From Nitrospinota bacterium (GTDB lineage Bacteria > Nitrospinota_A > UBA7883 > JADGGD01), in assembly GCA_015229165.1 (NCBI GenBank), contig JADGCD010000103.1, forward strand, positions 1-7,518: a stretch of DNA of 7,518 nt, written 5' to 3'. The notes beneath the pieces are model-generated. The model did no database searches. It was not told where the DNA came from and was given only the letters and a program-made list of their open reading frames with translations. The translations under genes and the position numbers were made by a program. Shown here piece by piece: positions 5,165-7,518 of this stretch (positions are counted from its first letter, which is position 1; each line of letters opens with the position of its first letter).

Positions 5165-5952
5165 CCCTCATCGACCCGACCCCCGCCGACCTTGCCGTCG
5201 CCTCCCTCCTGTACGGCGCCGTGGTGGGGCTGTCGCTCAAGGAAGGGCTGGGGGTGGAGAAGTCGCTGACCGTGGCGGCGCTTCGGATGGGGGTCCAGCT
5301 CTTCTTCGTCGGCTACCTCGTCCGGTTCCTCTTCGGCGTGGAGCGGTGGTACGTCGTCACCGGGGCGCTTTTCCTGATGAGCCTCTACGCCGCCCGGGCC
5401 GGGGTGGCCCGGATGAAACGCCCGGTTCCCGGCCTCTGGGGACCGATGTGGATCGGCGTCTTCGGCGGGACGTTGTTCACCACCGCCGTGGTGACGCAGG
5501 GGGTGTTAAAACTTGACCCCTGGTACGCCCCCGAAGGGCTGATCCCGCTGGGGGGGATGATCCTGGGCAACGCCATGAACGGCGGGGCGCTGGCGGCCGA
5601 CCGGTTGCATGCCGAGTTGAAAGCCCGCCGCGACGAGATCGAAGCGTTGCTGGCTCTGGGGCTCACCTACCCGAGGGCCGCCCGGGAGGCCTCGCGGGAG
5701 GCGGTCCGGGGGGCGCTGATCCCGACGGTCAACAGCATGCTGACGGTCGGGATCGTCCACCTGCCGGGGATCATGGTGGGGCAGATGCTCGGTGGGGCCG
5801 ACCCGGTGACGGCGGCGAAATACCAGTTCGTCATCATGCTGATGGTGGCGGCGTCCGTGTCGCTGACGGCGGCCCTCTTCGTGAAACGGGGGCTTGCGGT
5901 CTATTTCACCGGGGCGCACCAACTGCGCCACGAACTGTTCGGGGAGAAATAA
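5161..5952 (+). CDS. fetB: FetB/YbbM-like (UPF0014) membrane permease
   Basis: A 263-residue integral membrane protein of the UPF0014 family, the membrane half of FetAB-type transporters. Hydrophobic segments lie near residues 10-25, 36-56, 62-80, 92-115, 125-140, 185-208 and 221-243. Family hallmarks are present: LRMGVQLFFVGYLVRFLFG (41-59), GLIPLGGMILGNAMNGGALAADR (126-148), the cytoplasmic EIEALLALG block (159-167), REAVRGALIPTVNSMLTVGIVHLPGIMVGQMLGGADPV read here as three blocks across 179-216, and AAKYQFVIMLMV (218-229). The GMILGNAMN and LPG..GQ..GGA.P motifs make the family secure. The start overlaps the fetA-like stop. Export of iron is the role reported for the E. coli protein; for this organism it is inference. 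The next gene begins one base after its stop. Confidence 0.9.
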   Translation: MTLIDPTPADLAVASLLYGAVVGLSLKEGLGVEKSLTVAALRMGVQLFFVGYLVRFLFGVERWYVVTGALFLMSLYAARAGVARMKRPVPGLWGPMWIGVFGGTLFTTAVVTQGVLKLDPWYAPEGLIPLGGMILGNAMNGGALAADRLHAELKARRDEIEALLALGLTYPRAAREASREAVRGALIPTVNSMLTVGIVHLPGIMVGQMLGGADPVTAAKYQFVIMLMVAASVSLTAALFVKRGLAVYFTGAHQLRHELFGEK

Positions 5953-5953
5953 G

Positions 5954-6838
5954 ATGCGGCTTCACCTCTTGGGAACCGGCTCCTGCGCCCCCTCCCCCAC
6001 CCGCGCCCCGGCGGGTTACTTTCTGGAAGCAGGGGGCGGGACGTTCCTCGTCGACCCCGGTCCCGGCGCGGTCCACCGGGCCACCGTGGCCGGATGCGCT
6101 CCGTTGTCCGTCGATGCCGTCGTCGTCACCCACCACCATCTCGACCATGTGTCAGACCTTCTGCCGTGGCTCTTTTCGGCGCGCCATTGCGCAGGCGAGC
6201 GGGAAGCCCGCTCGATCCCGATCATCGCCCCGGTCGGATTCGCGGCGGTGTTCGCCGCCATGCGGGCGCCCTTCGAGCAATGGATCGGCGCGGGAGAGGG
6301 TTTCGACGCCGTCGTCACCGAAATGGCGCCGGGTGACATGATCGCCGTCGCCGGGGTCACCATCACGACGGCGAAGATGAACCACGGCGCCAACGCGCTG
6401 GCCTACCGGTTCGATGACGGCGGAGGGGCGTTTGTCTACAGCGGCGACACCGGCTTCTGCGACGAGTTGGCATCGCTGGCGAAGGGCGCCGACCTGCTGC
6501 TGGCCGAATGCTCCCATCCCGACGGGTGGGAGGGGGAGGGACACCTGACCCCCGCCACGCTGGCCCGGATCGCCATCGACGCCGACGTCCCCCGGCTGGT
6601 GGTCACCCATATGACCCCGGCGATGGAGAGAAGGCTCGTCCTCCCCACGGAAAATCGAGGCGGCGAAGACGCCGGAGGCCGGGCGAGGGAGGGAGGGGAG
6701 AAGGCAGGCGCAAGCCTGACCCCGGCGATGGAGAGACTCGACGTCGCCGCGCTCCTGCGCTCCCACGGCTATAAGGGAGAACTCACGGTGGGGGAGGACG
6801 GGATGACGGTCATGATCGCATCGGCGACCGTCCGCTGA
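5954..6838 (+). CDS. Metallo-beta-lactamase-fold hydrolase (RNase Z-like) with in-frame repeat insertion
   Basis: A 294-residue zinc-dependent hydrolase of the MBL fold. The N-terminus (MRLHLLGTGSCAPSPTRAPAGYFLE) and layout resemble RNase Z/arylsulfatase-like members. Likely metal ligands: THHHLDH motif (His60, His62, Asp64, His65), His144 in MNHG, Asp165 in SGDTG, and His219 in VVTHMTP. GHLTP at 196-200 is also conserved in the family. No tRNA-binding exosite arm is visible, so substrate is unknown. The ATG at 5954 lies one base after the fetB-like stop, so co-transcription is very likely; whether it works with the transporter is not shown. Residues 227-261 (bases 6632-6736) are an extra 35-residue segment, rich in Gly, Glu and Arg, bounded by the repeated peptide TPAMER at 221-226 and 256-261. 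Removing it restores a continuous THMTPAMERLDVAALLR helix. Without it the protein would be 259 residues. Confidence 0.9.
   Translation: MRLHLLGTGSCAPSPTRAPAGYFLEAGGGTFLVDPGPGAVHRATVAGCAPLSVDAVVVTHHHLDHVSDLLPWLFSARHCAGEREARSIPIIAPVGFAAVFAAMRAPFEQWIGAGEGFDAVVTEMAPGDMIAVAGVTITTAKMNHGANALAYRFDDGGGAFVYSGDTGFCDELASLAKGADLLLAECSHPDGWEGEGHLTPATLARIAIDADVPRLVVTHMTPAMERRLVLPTENRGGEDAGGRAREGGEKAGASLTPAMERLDVAALLRSHGYKGELTVGEDGMTVMIASATVR
6612..6736. mobile_element. 105-bp palindromic mini-element inside the hydrolase gene, with 20-bp direct repeats
   Basis: TGACCCCGGCGATGGAGAGA occurs at 6612-6631 and again, identical, at 6717-6736; the offset is 105 bases, exactly 35 codons. The 85 bases between contain two hairpins: CGGCG-AAGA-CGCCG (6661-6674) and CAGGC-GCAA-GCCTG (6705-6718, overlapping the second direct repeat by two bases). 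Bases 6696-6718 match 2604-2626 inverted at 22 of 23, and 6656-6674 match 910-928 inverted at 19 of 19. This is what an inserted, non-autonomous repeat with a long target duplication would look like; it encodes no protein of its own. Confidence 0.7.
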
Positions 6839-6851
6839 AAACGTCATCGAG

Positions 6852-6893
6852 TACCCCCGGCAGCTGTTTCGGTTTCCGTTCCGGGGGTATTTT
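6852..6893 (+). terminator. Rho-independent terminator of the fetAB-hydrolase operon
   Basis: TACCCCCGG (6852-6860) pairs perfectly with CCGGGGGTA (6881-6889) around a 20-base loop and is followed by TTTT, 13 bases after the hydrolase stop. The loop is long for a terminator, but stem and T run are well placed. The minus strand lacks a T run, so it serves the + strand operon. Confidence 0.75.
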
Positions 6894-6997
6894 GCAGGCG
6901 ATGCAAGGAGAAGTCGGTCGGGAAAGCGGAGTGTACACGAGAGTACATGAGCATTTCACGACCGGCTTCGACACCGCAGCGCCAACGCAGATAGTTT
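6893..6997. repeat. Structured intergenic element, probably a dispersed repeat
   Basis: The 105 bases between the operon terminator and the convergent gene contain nested inverted arms: CGGTCGGGAAA (6915-6925) with TTTCACGACCG (6954-6964), ten of eleven pairing, enclosing TGTAC (6932-6936) and GTACA (6943-6947). The 3' edge (CGCAGATAGTTTTCA, ending 7000) runs into the stop codon of the minus-strand gene. The arrangement looks to me like intergenic repeats seen in some proteobacteria, but this is memory of a pattern, not a match. No second copy lies in the window. Confidence 0.45.
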
Positions 6998-7518
6998 TCA
7001 GTGGACGGTCAAAGCAAGAACGATCTCCAGCACGATCAGCAGGACGATGGTCACTTCCAGAATGATGTTGTACAGCTCCCCCTGCCGGGTCGCGACCATC
7101 TCGAACATCTTTTCCAGGGTCGACAGTTTACCCTCCACCGTGGCGCGCCACTTGTCGACCGACAGCTTCCGGGCGGCCAGGGCGTAGAGCCGGGCGTCGT
7201 ACCAGTCGCCGTACAGCTTCATGGTGTCGCCGATGGCGTCCAGTTCCAGCAGGCTCTGCGCCCTCGCCCCCACCACCGACCGCAAGGTGCGCGACAGTCT
7301 CCACACGCTCGTGGCCCCCTCCAGCCCGCCGCTGCGGAACCGGTCGAACTGGCGGGAGAGGGCCGCGTCCAGCGTCCGCAGCGACAGGAGCTGGATGTTG
7401 GCCAGCTCCACGATGGCCACGTCGTCGTCGAAGGCGCCCTCCCGCGACAGGATCACCCCCCCGTCCCAGTCGAGGATCGCCAGATCGTCCTCGGCGTAGG
7501 CCAGTCCCCCGTCGAAAG
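6998..7518 (-). CDS. Uncharacterised protein with C-terminal membrane anchor (5' end missing)
   Basis: The last 172 residues of a protein whose start lies beyond the window; the frame is open to the edge (FDGGLAYAEDDLAILDWDGG), so the GTG at 7456 is probably internal. After an acidic beta-like stretch (LAILDWDGGVILSREG), the protein is a long series of helices (VAIVELANIQLLSLRTLDAALSR, GARAQSLLELDAIGDTMKLYGDWYDARLY, SVDKWRATVEGKLSTLEKMFEMVATRQGELYN), likely coiled coil, ending in one membrane segment (IILEVTIVLLIVLEIVLALTV). A helical bundle ending in LLEV-type helix and a C-terminal anchor recalls a group of uncharacterised bacterial membrane proteins and, more loosely, DUF155 (RMND1-like) proteins; I cannot decide between these. 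The stop codon lies at the edge of the structured intergenic element, and the gene converges on the fetAB operon. Confidence 0.8.
   Translation of the reverse strand, partial: FDGGLAYAEDDLAILDWDGGVILSREGAFDDDVAIVELANIQLLSLRTLDAALSRQFDRFRSGGLEGATSVWRLSRTLRSVVGARAQSLLELDAIGDTMKLYGDWYDARLYALAARKLSVDKWRATVEGKLSTLEKMFEMVATRQGELYNIILEVTIVLLIVLEIVLALTVH

Overview
The window is GC-rich bacterial DNA with short gaps between genes. Shine-Dalgarno and sigma70-type signals are recognisable, and small palindromic repeats sit in most of the gaps. The gene set (lipoprotein/MacB-type ABC ATPase, parvulin foldase, FetAB-type transporter, J-domain and cyclic-nucleotide-binding proteins) fits a Gram-negative bacterium, most likely a proteobacterium in the broad sense. 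Nothing here fixes the genus.

Layout. (1) 1-863, + strand: the 3' part of an ABC-transporter ATPase, then a small membrane-anchored protein with a PEGA-like repeat. (2) 864-1128: a gap holding two imperfect copies of a ~111-bp repeat. (3) 1129-1380, + strand: a GlsB/YeaQ-type small membrane protein. (4) 1391-1419: a terminator that serves the convergent minus-strand gene. (5) Three minus-strand genes separated by repeat-filled gaps: a J-domain/HEAT-like protein (4324-3530), a stand-alone cyclic-nucleotide-binding protein (3257-2769) and a SurA/PpiC-like peptidyl-prolyl isomerase (2526-1444). (6) 4325-4501: an AT-rich divergent promoter region with at least two strong dyads. (7) 4502-6838, + strand: a tight operon of fetA-like ATPase, fetB-like permease and a metallo-beta-lactamase-fold hydrolase. 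(8) 6839-6997: a terminator and a structured intergenic element. (9) 6998-7518, minus strand: the C-terminal part of an uncharacterised protein with a terminal membrane anchor.

Genes acting together. The FetA-like and FetB-like genes overlap by ATGA and the hydrolase starts one base after fetB, so the three are probably co-transcribed from the region that carries the 4413-4437 dyad. FetAB relatives export iron or otherwise handle metals. The link of the hydrolase to that job is only positional.

Most striking observation. The hydrolase gene carries an in-frame 105-bp insertion flanked by a perfect 20-bp direct repeat, adding 35 residues after the last metal ligand. Inside it are two short hairpins, and parts of it match repeats in other gaps of this window: 22 of 23 bases at 2604-2626 and 19 of 19 bases at 910-928, both in inverted orientation. 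This looks like a mobile palindromic mini-element that has entered a reading frame without breaking it, as the Rickettsia palindromic elements do, here apparently in an unrelated organism.
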